The position numbers were made by a program, and so were the translations under genes. From Streptomyces sp. HUAS 15-9 (GTDB lineage Bacteria; Actinomycetota; Actinomycetes; Streptomycetales; Streptomycetaceae): a DNA stretch of 64,000 nt. Where the stretch lies: NCBI RefSeq assembly GCF_025642155.1, contig NZ_CP106798.1, positions 5,146,001 to 5,210,000 of the forward strand, written 5' to 3'. Every line of letters begins with the position of its first letter. Within the stretch, counting starts at the first letter, position 1. The notes below the pieces were generated by a model that had not been told where the DNA came from, did no database searches, and worked only from the letters and a program-made list of their open reading frames with translations. Below, piece after piece: positions 1-7,818 of the stretch.

Positions 1-1
1 G

Positions 2-34
2 GAGGACTACGACTACGGTCCGTACAACCAGTAA
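2..34 (+). CDS. rpoC: RNA polymerase beta' subunit, C-terminal end (partial)
   Basis: Only the last ten codons and a TAA stop are in the window, reading EDYDYGPYNQ. That acidic/Tyr-rich tail is the usual end of RpoC in Streptomyces, and the place next to the rpsL operon fits the conserved rpoB-rpoC-rpsL order. The gene start lies outside the window. Confidence 0.85.
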   Translation, partial: EDYDYGPYNQ

Positions 35-51
35 GGCGCCGGCGTCCGCTT

Positions 52-85
52 GAAGGGCGGTCACCCCACGGGGTGGCCGCCCTTC
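52..85. terminator. Terminator after rpoC, shared with the convergent M48 gene
   Basis: A 16-bp stem with one G-T wobble (52-67 pairing with 70-85) and a tiny loop lies 17 bases after the rpoC stop and just beyond the 3' end of the minus-strand gene ending at 102. It is placed to stop transcription from both sides. Confidence 0.8.
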
Positions 86-101
86 GGCGTTTCTCCGGGC
101 C

Positions 102-1415
102 TTACAGCCTGGTGCGCAGATATGGCTCCAGACGGGCCAGCCTGGTGGTGTGGTCGGGGTGGGTGGACAGCAGACGGGCCAGCGGGCCCGGCCGCTCCAG
201 ACGCTGCCCGGCCGCCGCGGCGCGCGCTTCCTCCGCCTGCTCCTCGGCCTCCAGACGGTGCAGTACTTCGGTCATCTGCCGGGCGAAGCCGAGCGCGGCC
301 GCCTGCTGGTCGGCCCGGAGCTCGCCCTGGCGGCCCGCGAAGGCGAGCAGATACGGGGCGAGGACCAGCGGAATGGTCACGAACCACGCGCTGATCACCG
401 CGAAGACGACGAACATCCCCATGAACAGCACCAGCAACCCGGTCGCCACCACGGAGAACCGGCTGGCCACCATCACGGTGACACTGGCCAGGAACTTGGT
501 GACGGCCCAGGCGATCCGGCCGGGCAGCGAGTACCAGTAGCCGAGCAACCCCGCCCAGGAGTGACCGCCGGTGTGATGGCCGAGCTCATGGGCGAGTACG
601 GCGGCGAGGTTGCCGCTCGGGATCTCGTTCAGCGCGTACGTCGTGACGCTCACGACATGCCCGGCGACCGCGGACGCGTTCAGCTCGTCGCTGTTCTCGA
701 CCATCAGCTCGTACGTGTGTGCCTCTATGCCCGCGCGGGCGGTGACCTCGCGCCATACCGGCTCCAGCCGGGACAGCTCCAGGGCCGTCGGCGCGCGCAG
801 CTTCAACACATGGCGGGCGAAGAGGAGTTCGGCGGGCCGGTGGAACACGAGCCCGCCGCTGGCCAGCCAGACCAGGACCGCGAGCCACCCGCCCACGGTC
901 CCGCCGAATGCCGTCCCGAGGGCGGCGACCACGACACCGCTCACCAGCGCCCCCGGCAGATGCACGACGAGCCGCCCCACGGCGGTGGCGTCGGCACCGC
1001 GCTGATGGGCGGCGACATGGACGCGGGAGCCGAGGTGGCGGTAGTCGAGATCGTCCGGAGCGGCGCCCTGCGCCACCTGGTCCGCGAAGGGTGGGCCGGC
1101 CTGCTGGGGCACCTGGGAGGGGGCCGGGTGGGGCGGAGCGGTGGGCTGGAACTGCGAGGGCGGGGGCGTCATCGGGTACTGCGGGGCGCCGGTGCCCATC
1201 GGGTACTGCGGTGGCGGAGCGGTCGGGTACTGCGGCGGGTACTGCGGGGCGGGAGCGCCGGGGTGCTGCGGGTACTGCGGGGCGCCGGCCGTCGGGTACT
1301 GCGGGGCCGACCCCGGATACGCGGGCGGTGCCGTCGGGTACTGCGGGGCGGGCTGAGGGTTGGGGTACTGGGGTTCGGGAGGCAGGTAGGGACCGGGGTC
1401 GGGTGTTTCGGACAT
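102..1415 (-). CDS. M48-family membrane metalloprotease with (PQYP)-rich N-terminus
   Basis: The 437-residue product starts with about 120 residues of Pro/Gln/Tyr repeats (many APQYP units), presumably a disordered cytoplasmic tail. Two hydrophobic segments follow at about 150-190, then the zinc motif HELGH at 276-280 with a likely third ligand Glu365 in GELRAD, and a hydrophobic stretch at 305-360. This order matches HtpX/Ste24-type M48 peptidases, which cleave membrane or misfolded proteins. It is the last gene of a five-gene minus-strand unit, 42 bases after the preceding stop. A purine-rich RBS precedes the ATG. Inference: in this operon it may be an effector or quality-control protease rather than housekeeping HtpX. 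Confidence 0.85.
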   Translation of the reverse strand: MSETPDPGPYLPPEPQYPNPQPAPQYPTAPPAYPGSAPQYPTAGAPQYPQHPGAPAPQYPPQYPTAPPPQYPMGTGAPQYPMTPPPSQFQPTAPPHPAPSQVPQQAGPPFADQVAQGAAPDDLDYRHLGSRVHVAAHQRGADATAVGRLVVHLPGALVSGVVVAALGTAFGGTVGGWLAVLVWLASGGLVFHRPAELLFARHVLKLRAPTALELSRLEPVWREVTARAGIEAHTYELMVENSDELNASAVAGHVVSVTTYALNEIPSGNLAAVLAHELGHHTGGHSWAGLLGYWYSLPGRIAWAVTKFLASVTVMVASRFSVVATGLLVLFMGMFVVFAVISAWFVTIPLVLAPYLLAFAGRQGELRADQQAAALGFARQMTEVLHRLEAEEQAEEARAAAAGQRLERPGPLARLLSTHPDHTTRLARLEPYLRTRL

Positions 1416-1457
1416 GGGGACGTTTCCTTCGGGTGCCGTGTTTCGTGTGAGCGGGTG

Positions 1458-1991
1458 TCAGCCGACCAGCAGGGCCGTGGGGAGCAGGACCGTGCCGGCG
1501 CAGAAGGCGATCAGGCCGGTACGGATCCACTGGTGCTTGCGGGCGGCGATACGGCTGGTCTCGGTGAGGGCCGCGGTGAGTCCGGCGACGGGGTCGCGTT
1601 CGGTGTCGGCGAGCGCATCGGCCAGCAGGCCCGCGTGTACGGCCTGTTGGATGTCGCCGAAGTAGCAGAGGGGCTGGCCCGGGGACCACACACCGGAGCG
1701 ATACCGGGGCAGTACGGCGAGCAGCAACGCCAGCAGCGACAGGGCGAGGGCGAGAGCGCCGCCCCACCACAGCAGGGTGCCCGCGGCCGACAGCACCCCC
1801 GGCTCCCACTTCCGCCCGGCCACCAGCCCGCTGAACGCCCCGGCCGTCAGCCCCAACGCCGCGACCAGCACGGCCGCCTTGCTGTCGGCCCGCGCGATCT
1901 CCCCGCGCATCTCGGCGAGGAGCCGCTCGGCGGTGACGAGACCGGGGGAGCCGAAGGTCGCCGGGCGGGGCGTGGTGCGGGGCGTCGTCAC
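1458..1991 (-). CDS. Three-helix membrane protein resembling Pycsar effectors (DUF5706-like)
   Basis: Starting at GTG 1991 gives 177 residues. The start overlaps the stop of the upstream SPFH-like gene as GTGA, which decides it; much longer upstream extensions are read-through of the other frame. The N-terminal signature EIARADSKAAVLVAALG runs into hydrophobic segments at about 40-57, 71-94 and 158-175, with an amphipathic helix between the last two. This pattern (Glu-x-x-Arg-x-Asp-x-Lys-Ala before the first helix) is what I know from the Pycsar transmembrane effector family, which permeabilises membranes on binding cyclic CMP/UMP. A cyclase homologue is encoded in the same operon. The family assignment is from memory of the signature, not a search. 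Confidence 0.7.
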   Translation of the reverse strand: MTTPRTTPRPATFGSPGLVTAERLLAEMRGEIARADSKAAVLVAALGLTAGAFSGLVAGRKWEPGVLSAAGTLLWWGGALALALSLLALLLAVLPRYRSGVWSPGQPLCYFGDIQQAVHAGLLADALADTERDPVAGLTAALTETSRIAARKHQWIRTGLIAFCAGTVLLPTALLVG

Positions 1992-3265
1992 GACGCCTCC
2001 GGTTCCGGACCGGGCCGGGGCGGGGTGTACGGCGCGGGCATCGGCGGGGTGAGGGGCGCGGGACCCTCCTGGACCGGGTGCCCGGGGGAGGGACCGTCGG
2101 CGGGTGCGGGAGCCGGTGCCGCAGCGGCCGGAGGGACCGACGCCGGAGGCACGGCAGCGGGCGGTGCCCCGGCGCCGTATGCCTGCGGCCCAAGCCCGTA
2201 CCCCGGCCCAGGCCCAGGCCCGTACCCAGGCCCAGGCCCGTACCCCGGCTGAGGCACCTGCCCCGGATACGCCGGCCCCTGCGGAGCCGCGGGCAGGGCC
2301 CCCGCCGCACCCGGACTCGCCCCGCGCATACGGATGATCGCGTCTATCTCGTGGCGGACCTGCTTGAGGGACTCCGCCTTCTGGTAGTCCTCCAGCTCGT
2401 CGCTGCCGAGCTGCTCCAACTGGGCCTTTATGAAGGTCAGTTGGTCCTGGTGGATGTTGTCGATGACCAGGCGTGTGTCCTCGGGGTGGGCGGCGAGGTG
2501 CAGGGCCCACGCGCCGACCCCGCCGTACTGGAGGTGGTACTGATAGAAGTTGATCTTCTCGGCGACCAGCTGCTGATGCTGTCGCTGCTGCAGCGCCTCC
2601 AGCTCGTACTGCTGCCGCGCCTGTCGCAGCCGGAATTCGTGCTCCGGGTCGAGCATCTCGGACTCGTAGCGCAGCGTCCGCTTCCGCTGCCGGTGGGCGA
2701 TCGCCTCGTCGTCGAGCCGCAGCCGCACCATGCAGGTGACCTCGAGCCCGATGCCCGCCGCGAACGCCCCGCTCTCGACGGCCTGCTGGACCTCGACCTC
2801 CGCCGACGGGCTCTCCTCGATCGGGAAGCGCCGGGTGACCGGGCGGGCCAGCTGCTGCAGTTCGCTGGTCAGCCGGGTCGGTACATCGCGCTCACCGCTG
2901 CGTACGTACGCCTCCGGATCCCGCACCCGCCAGGTCAGGTCCGCCGTCGCGCCGAAGGCGAACGCGTCGTCGTCGCTCGGCAACTCCAGCTCCAGCCGGA
3001 CCGGGTGGCTGCCCATGTCCACCTCGTACACCGAGATGTAGTGACGGGTCGCCGCGTCCGTACGGCTGGGCCGCAGCGGTGGGACGTACACGTGGTACTC
3101 GCCGCCCGCGGTGGCGAAGACCAGCGCGTGGTCGATCGCACCGACCACCCGCCGGGCGGTGTAGTCGAACCGCGAGATCGGCCGCACCGTGAGTACCGGG
3201 TCGATCAACGTGCTGTGCCGGTCGGCCTGTTGCTGCCACTCCGGCTGACGGCGGAAGTCCGCCAT
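1988..3265 (-). CDS. SPFH/band 7-like protein with Gly/Pro/Tyr-rich tail
   Basis: The product has 425 residues. The first ~210 form a beta-rich domain (DPVLTVRPISRFDYTARR, LTWRVRDPEAYVR, TRLTSELQQL, GIGLEVTCMVRLRLDDE) reminiscent of stomatin/prohibitin SPFH modules. A charged helical region (about 215-310, rich in RQ, LEALQQRQHQQ) suits coiled-coil assembly. The last ~100 residues are low-complexity Pro/Gly/Tyr (PGYGPGPG units). There is no clear signal peptide or membrane helix. The RBS GAGGAG lies 7 bases before ATG 3265. It starts 30 bases after the P-loop gene and overlaps the effector-like gene by 4 bases. SPFH proteins scaffold membrane microdomains, which would suit the neighbouring membrane proteins; that link is inference. 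Confidence 0.65.
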   Translation of the reverse strand: MADFRRQPEWQQQADRHSTLIDPVLTVRPISRFDYTARRVVGAIDHALVFATAGGEYHVYVPPLRPSRTDAATRHYISVYEVDMGSHPVRLELELPSDDDAFAFGATADLTWRVRDPEAYVRSGERDVPTRLTSELQQLARPVTRRFPIEESPSAEVEVQQAVESGAFAAGIGLEVTCMVRLRLDDEAIAHRQRKRTLRYESEMLDPEHEFRLRQARQQYELEALQQRQHQQLVAEKINFYQYHLQYGGVGAWALHLAAHPEDTRLVIDNIHQDQLTFIKAQLEQLGSDELEDYQKAESLKQVRHEIDAIIRMRGASPGAAGALPAAPQGPAYPGQVPQPGYGPGPGYGPGPGPGYGLGPQAYGAGAPPAAVPPASVPPAAAAPAPAPADGPSPGHPVQEGPAPLTPPMPAPYTPPRPGPEPEAS

Positions 3266-3295
3266 GGTGCAACTCCTCGGGTATTGCGGGGTCGG

Positions 3296-5407
3296 TCAGG
3301 AACGGGTCGAAGCGGCGGGCCAGAGCACGTCCAGCAGCCGGTCGGCGACGGGTGGCCGCGGCCCCCCGTCCTCCGCGCGCATGGTGCGCAGTTCGTGGTC
3401 GAGCCGGTCACGGTCGGCCGCCTCGACGACCAGCGCGGGCAGCAGCAGCTCCAGGGCCTGGGCCGCGTCCGCCATGCGCTGGGCGACATGCACCCAGGTG
3501 CGCAGCGCGCCCAGCGCCTGCCGGGTGTGGGCCCGGTCGCCCAGGGCGGTGCGCCACAGGGTCGCCAGGTCGCGGGCCGAGTCGGGCTCGTACATCCCGG
3601 TGTCGGCGTACCACTCGACGAGGGCGCCCTCCTCGGCGTTGTCGCAGGCGCGTACGAAGGCGTTCAGGGCGAGGGCGCGCACCGCCGGCGTGTCGTGGTA
3701 CAGCAGCCGTACGAACTCGGAGAGCACCTCGCCGGGGCGCCGCCCCGAGGACAGCAGAAGGGCCGCCGACTCGATCAGGCTCTCCGCCTCCGCCTTGCTG
3801 CTGACGTCCGCCCGCGCCCGGCCCGCCAGCGCGGCCAGGGCCGGGCCCGCCAGCTCGGGGCGGAGCGGCGCGAGCAGGCCGAAGGCCCGGATCGCCGTCC
3901 AGCGGCGGGCCCAGTGCGGGTCCGTGCACCACTGGGTGAGCAGCCGCGGTACGGCGGGCGCGTCGAGGAGCTGGGCCAGGGTGAGCGCGTTGGCGGCCGT
4001 CACCCGGGGGCCGAAGGCCTTCGAGTCGGCCCAGCCGTCGATGAGCAGCGCGACCGCCGAGGGCAGATCGGCGGCGGCCAGCAGCGCGGCGGCCGCGGCG
4101 GTCCGGGTGCGCACCACCGGCCGTCCGTCCCGGGCCAGTTCACGCAGCCACGCCACCAGCGCGGGCCGGGCGGAGGGGTGCCCCGTCCAGACCTCGGTCA
4201 GCAGCACACGTGCGGTGCGTTCCTCCCGGAACCCCGCCATGAACTGCGGTACGGCACCCCAGTCGGTCTGCTCGTCCCGCAACTCCCCTTCCGCGTGCGC
4301 CCGCTCCAGCCGGTCCGCGGCCGACGGGCCGAACACCGGGATCTCCGGCGGTAGTTCGGGATGCTGGAGCTTCTGGAAGTGCACGAAGAGGCGGTCCGCG
4401 AGCTCGGCGGCGAGCACGTACGGGGCCTGGTCGAAGACCGCGAGCGAGATCAGAAAGGCCTTCTCGCGCAGCTCCGTCTCCGGCGCCCCGAGCCAGCCGC
4501 GGCACTGCTTCTCCACCGTGGCCTGCCCGAACTCCGCGAGCCGGGCGTCCGCCTCGTCACCGCCGTCGTACGCGGCCAGCTCCCGCGCGAACTCGGCGGC
4601 CTCGGCGGGGCGCCGCCCGCGCGCGAGGAACTCCCGCACCGGCGCGAGCGCCAGCAGTTGCGCCGTCTCGCCCCGCCGCAGTACGGCGAGATGGGCCCGT
4701 ACGACGTCCTCGGCCGTCGGCGGCTCCCACGGCGTCGGGGTGACGCCCTGCAGGAACGGTGAGTTCTCGACCGTGATCACGAGGTGGCCGTCGGTCTTCT
4801 TGAGCTGGTCCACGGCCGCGTAGAGATGGGTGTCGCGCAGCGGCCGGTTGCGGGTCAGCGGCAGGTCGCGCAGCACATGGCCGCCGGGCCGGGTGAGCTG
4901 TGCGGGCAGGGTCGCGGGGGTCGTCTCGGCGGGCAACGCGTGGACGGCGGGCACGCCGAGGCGGTGCAGCAGCATCAGGGCGGCGGCATAGCGGCCGGTG
5001 GCGTGCGGGCCGGACAGGACGACGATCCGCTCCTGGCGCAGCCGGTGCAGCGCGGCCTCGAAGGCGGGGCCCTCGGCGAAGACCGCGTCCAGGGCGTCGA
5101 GCTCGGCCCGCGGGACCTCTCCGGAGGCGTACGAGGCGGCCGGCCCGTGGTGGTGGATCTCCGTCTTGCCGCCCATGAAGACGTCCCCGGTGACCTGCCC
5201 GCCGGACACCCCGTGCTGGGCCCCTCCGACCAGGCTGCCCCCGAAGGAGGCCGCCGAGCCGAGGATGAAGCCGGGGGTGTGGGCGAACAGCTCCCGTTGG
5301 GCGGCGCGGGCCTCCTGGGCGCTCTCGGCCTCTTCCCCGGGTCTGTCGCCGTCGGGCTCCTGCACGGCCTCCGTGTCCGGCGGCCGCTGCTCGGGCGGAA
5401 CCGTCAC
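3296..5407 (-). CDS. Degenerate P-loop (STAND-like) protein with HEAT-like repeats and N-terminal Gly-rich motif
   Basis: The 703-residue product starts at GTG 5407, overlapping the upstream cyclase stop as GTGA. Residues 55-80 carry a Gly-rich motif (core QHGVSGGQVTGDV) shared with the end of the cyclase homologue. Residues 128-145 read IVVLSGPHATGRY: a Walker A shape lacking the usual Lys-Ser/Thr. HLVITVE at 208-214 could be a Walker B strand. From about residue 300 the protein is an alpha-helical repeat array (many Leu/Ala helices such as ARRWTAIRAFGLLA) like HEAT repeats. N-terminal motif, NTPase and repeat sensor is the layout of bacterial NLR/STAND receptors. Whether it binds nucleotide is unclear because of the missing lysine. 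Confidence 0.65.
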   Translation of the reverse strand: MTVPPEQRPPDTEAVQEPDGDRPGEEAESAQEARAAQRELFAHTPGFILGSAASFGGSLVGGAQHGVSGGQVTGDVFMGGKTEIHHHGPAASYASGEVPRAELDALDAVFAEGPAFEAALHRLRQERIVVLSGPHATGRYAAALMLLHRLGVPAVHALPAETTPATLPAQLTRPGGHVLRDLPLTRNRPLRDTHLYAAVDQLKKTDGHLVITVENSPFLQGVTPTPWEPPTAEDVVRAHLAVLRRGETAQLLALAPVREFLARGRRPAEAAEFARELAAYDGGDEADARLAEFGQATVEKQCRGWLGAPETELREKAFLISLAVFDQAPYVLAAELADRLFVHFQKLQHPELPPEIPVFGPSAADRLERAHAEGELRDEQTDWGAVPQFMAGFREERTARVLLTEVWTGHPSARPALVAWLRELARDGRPVVRTRTAAAAALLAAADLPSAVALLIDGWADSKAFGPRVTAANALTLAQLLDAPAVPRLLTQWCTDPHWARRWTAIRAFGLLAPLRPELAGPALAALAGRARADVSSKAEAESLIESAALLLSSGRRPGEVLSEFVRLLYHDTPAVRALALNAFVRACDNAEEGALVEWYADTGMYEPDSARDLATLWRTALGDRAHTRQALGALRTWVHVAQRMADAAQALELLLPALVVEAADRDRLDHELRTMRAEDGGPRPPVADRLLDVLWPAASTRS

Positions 5408-6222
5408 GCCGCGTCACCCCCGGTCCCGCCGAGGTGTACGTCACCGGTGACCTGGCCGCCGGAGACTCCGTGCTGGTCACCGAGGACGAGACTGCCGCCG
5501 AAGCTGGGCGCGCCGTTGAGGTTGAAGACGACGCCCCCCGTGGAGGGAGTGGAGGGCGATGTCCGCCCCGGTGCCGGGCCGTCCCCCGAAGCACCCGGCA
5601 CCGGGGCTCCCCCCGCCCCCGTTTCACTGTGGTTCCGGGGCCCGGCCGCCCCCTCGGGCACCGGGCCGTACAGCCACGCCTGCAGCGGGCCGTTCTTGCT
5701 GTCCACGGTCACCTCGTGGAAGTCCGCCGCCGGGACCCCCGTGTGGTCGTGCCGCACGATCCCCGTGTAGACCCCCTCCGACACGCACATCGCGAAGTCG
5801 TCCCGCCGCTCGCGCAGCGCGGCACGCAGCAGACCGGCGTCCAGCAGGCGGCAGGCGTGGTTGAGGTCGGAGCCGACCCAGCCGTGCTCGTCGATGGCGA
5901 CGTACCCCGAGGCGACGACCCCGCGCAGCCGGATCTGCGCCGAGCTGGACGCCATGCGGTTGACCGCCCGCAGCTGGGCCGGGACCGAGGTGAGCAGGGC
6001 GCGCAGCAGGGCCGGCACGGAGGAGTTGGCGTCGATCAGCTCCATCACGGAGTCCCCGCGGTCGGCCCGCAGGCGCAGCGTCTCGTCGATCCCGGCGCTC
6101 TCCAGGGCGCGGTCGGTGACGTCGTACAGCATCCGCCGTAAGTAGGCCTGCTCGACGTCGTCCCGGTCGCTGTAGCGCTCGATGTCGAGCAGCAGGATGG
6201 TCCGGCTCACGGGATCGTTCAT
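5404..6222 (-). CDS. Class III nucleotide cyclase homologue with C-terminal Gly-rich motif
   Basis: ATG 6222 is chosen because AAAGG lies 6 bases upstream and the cyclase fold begins at once (ILLLDIERYS); an upstream in-frame ATG adds 38 unrelated residues. The product is 272 residues. Candidate metal ligands are Asp13 and Asp57 (in RGDS), and Asn121 and Arg125 (DLNHACRLLDA) match the transition-state Asn/Arg of class III cyclases. The Lys that selects adenine is not at its usual place before the GD pair. After a Pro/Gly linker (190-235) the C-terminus (241-266) holds the motif also found at the start of the next gene. It is the first gene of the five-gene unit. It may make a cyclic pyrimidine or other nucleotide; the product is unknown. 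Confidence 0.7.
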   Translation of the reverse strand: MNDPVSRTILLLDIERYSDRDDVEQAYLRRMLYDVTDRALESAGIDETLRLRADRGDSVMELIDANSSVPALLRALLTSVPAQLRAVNRMASSSAQIRLRGVVASGYVAIDEHGWVGSDLNHACRLLDAGLLRAALRERRDDFAMCVSEGVYTGIVRHDHTGVPAADFHEVTVDSKNGPLQAWLYGPVPEGAAGPRNHSETGAGGAPVPGASGDGPAPGRTSPSTPSTGGVVFNLNGAPSFGGSLVLGDQHGVSGGQVTGDVHLGGTGGDAA

Positions 6223-6384
6223 GATCGCCTTTCGGGAAGGGGGCCGTCGCTGTCGCCCGGCGAGACGAGAAGAGTGACGCGTGGGGCTGCATCGGGGAGA
6301 GGGCGGATGACGCACTCGAACTGTGACCGTGTACACAGAAAGTGCTTGCCCGTACGTGGCTCGTTCGCGGGCGTCGTGGCGCCC

Positions 6385-6735
6385 GTCCTGGGCCTGCGCG
6401 TCACCCGTTCTCCGGGCCCGCGTGTCGGCCGCCGCTCGGGCCCGCGCGTCGGCCGCCCCTCGGGGTCCGCGCGTCGGCCGCCCCTCGGGGTCCGCGCGTC
6501 GGCCGCCCCTCGGGGTCCCCGCGTCGGCCGCCCCTCGGGGTCCGCGCGTCGGCCGCCCTCCGGGTCCCCGCGTCGGCCGTCTCTCGGGCTTCCCCGTCGG
6601 CCGCCCCTAGAGGTCCCCGGCGGCCGTTCTCCGGGCTCCCGCGTCAGCCGTTCCTCGGGGTCGCCGCGTTGGCCGTTCTCTGGGCTCCCGTGTCACCCGC
6701 CCCCTGGGCTCCCGTGTCACCCGCCCCCCACGTCA
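6385..6735. repeat. 24-bp GC-rich tandem repeat tract between the crp-like and cyclase genes
   Basis: About 14 imperfect copies of a 24-base unit (CGCGTCGGCCGCCCCTCGGG plus four) fill most of the 510-base gap between the cyclase start and the Crp-family stop. Copies are near perfect at 6440-6540 and diverge toward 6735, reaching the 3' end of the crp-like gene. Because 24 is a multiple of three, frames stay open, but the predicted peptides are compositionally absurd and I do not call a gene. The remaining 6223-6384 holds the cyclase RBS and presumably its promoter. Confidence 0.75.
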
Positions 6736-7437
6736 CCCGTCCCGCGCGATCCGTCGCAGCACATCCATCCGTACGATCCGCAGCGTTCGCCGTCCGGTGA
6801 CCACCACCCCGCGGTCTCGTAGCTCCTTCAGCAGCCGTTGGACCATCTCCCGTGACGCCCCGACCGACCCGGCCAGCTCCTGCTTGCTGAGGGGGACGAG
6901 GAGCTCGACGCCGGTCTCGGTGTAGCGGGCGTTCGTGCGGGCCAGTTCGAGCAGGAGGGCGGCCAGGCGCTCCCGTACGTTCATGGAGGCGAACTCCAGG
7001 CGGCGCTGGTCGGCCGCGCGCATCCGGTCGGAGGTGAGGCCGAGGAGGGCGTAGGAGACGTCGGGGGAGTGCCCGAGGAAGTCGGTGAAGCGGTCCCGTT
7101 CGACGGCGACCGCGCGGACCGGCTCCAGGGCGGTCACGGTGGCCGAGCGAGGGCGTCCGGTGAGCGCGGCCGACTCGCCGACGATGTCGCCGGGGCCGCG
7201 CAGGGCGAGCAGCGCCTCGTAGCCGTTGACTGCGGCCGCGGTGACCTTGGTCCAGCCGTGGATGACGAAGAGGACGTACGAGGAGGGCTCGTGCTGGTGG
7301 AGCAGCACGTCCCGGGGGCGGAAGCCGAGTTCGCGGCCCAGTTCGAGCAGCGCCTCGCGGTCCCCCTTCTCCAGGCGTGCGAGGAAGGGCACCCGGTCGT
7401 CGAGACCGGTCCCGTCGGGTAAGTCGGCCGCCGTCAT
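6733..7437 (-). CDS. Crp/Fnr-family transcriptional regulator
   Basis: ATG 7437 with a G-rich RBS gives 234 residues; upstream in-frame extension reads through promoter-like DNA. The N-terminal half is a cyclic-nucleotide-binding-type beta-barrel (LVFIHGWTKV-like core, GPGDIVGESAALTGRPRSATVTAL). A long dimer helix follows (~115-150). A winged HTH lies at the C-terminus, with LSKQELAGSVGASREMVQRL as recognition region. Family members bind cyclic nucleotides or other small ligands; the ligand here cannot be read from sequence. It lies upstream of, and on the same strand as, the cyclase operon, 510 bases away, so a regulatory link is possible but unproven. Confidence 0.85.
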   Translation of the reverse strand: MTAADLPDGTGLDDRVPFLARLEKGDREALLELGRELGFRPRDVLLHQHEPSSYVLFVIHGWTKVTAAAVNGYEALLALRGPGDIVGESAALTGRPRSATVTALEPVRAVAVERDRFTDFLGHSPDVSYALLGLTSDRMRAADQRRLEFASMNVRERLAALLLELARTNARYTETGVELLVPLSKQELAGSVGASREMVQRLLKELRDRGVVVTGRRTLRIVRMDVLRRIARDG

Positions 7438-7595
7438 GTGTTCCCCCGTCCCCCACGATCGGTACAGCAACCGTTCAACATACTGAACAAGCCGTTGGCA
7501 TGGGCACGGAACGGGGCGACACCCCCCGAGATTCACTCCGGGCCCACGATTGCAAGGGTGACAAACCCGGCGTGTCGGGGCGCACTCCATTTGTT

Positions 7596-7624
7596 TTGAC
7601 CGAAGTCCGTGAGGTAGGTACGCT
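7596..7624 (+). promoter_or_regulatory. Probable principal-sigma promoter of the str operon
   Basis: TTGACC (7596-7601) and TACGCT (7619-7624) are separated by 17 bases and face rpsL, leaving a leader of roughly 190 nt. Both hexamers fit HrdB-type promoters. The gap 7438-7818 otherwise holds only the crp-like upstream region and the leader element. Confidence 0.6.
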
Positions 7625-7743
7625 CAGACCTTGTGCCTGGGGTGTGCCCTGGCTCTCGTGCGTGCCTTCAACCGCGTGGCGAGCCGACACCGGCCACCGT
7701 AATCTGCGCCCTTTTTCGCCTGGCGGCAAAGGTCCGCGGGATT

Positions 7744-7768
7744 CGACACACCCGACCGCGTGGGTCGG
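7744..7768 (+). promoter_or_regulatory. Leader hairpin motif shared with the rpsJ leader
   Basis: The 25-base element contains a CCGACC/GGTCGG stem (7752-7757 with 7763-7768) preceded by CGACACAC. It lies 50 bases before rpsL. The same element with one substitution occurs at 21981-22005, 60 bases before rpsJ, so it is probably a shared regulatory leader structure. Confidence 0.6.
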
Positions 7769-7818
7769 CGACGTTCCAGGTTAGCTGTACCTATCGGCAC
7801 ACAGAAACCGGAGAAGTA

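Noticed and set aside
2078..4354. 758-codon plus-strand ORF over the SPFH and P-loop genes
   Set aside because: Antisense shadow; the minus-strand genes have RBSs, domain structure and coupled starts.
6274..6822. 182-codon ORF through the 24-bp repeats
   Set aside because: Repeats in multiples of three keep it open; Arg/Pro/Ser peptide without RBS, overlapping the crp-like gene.
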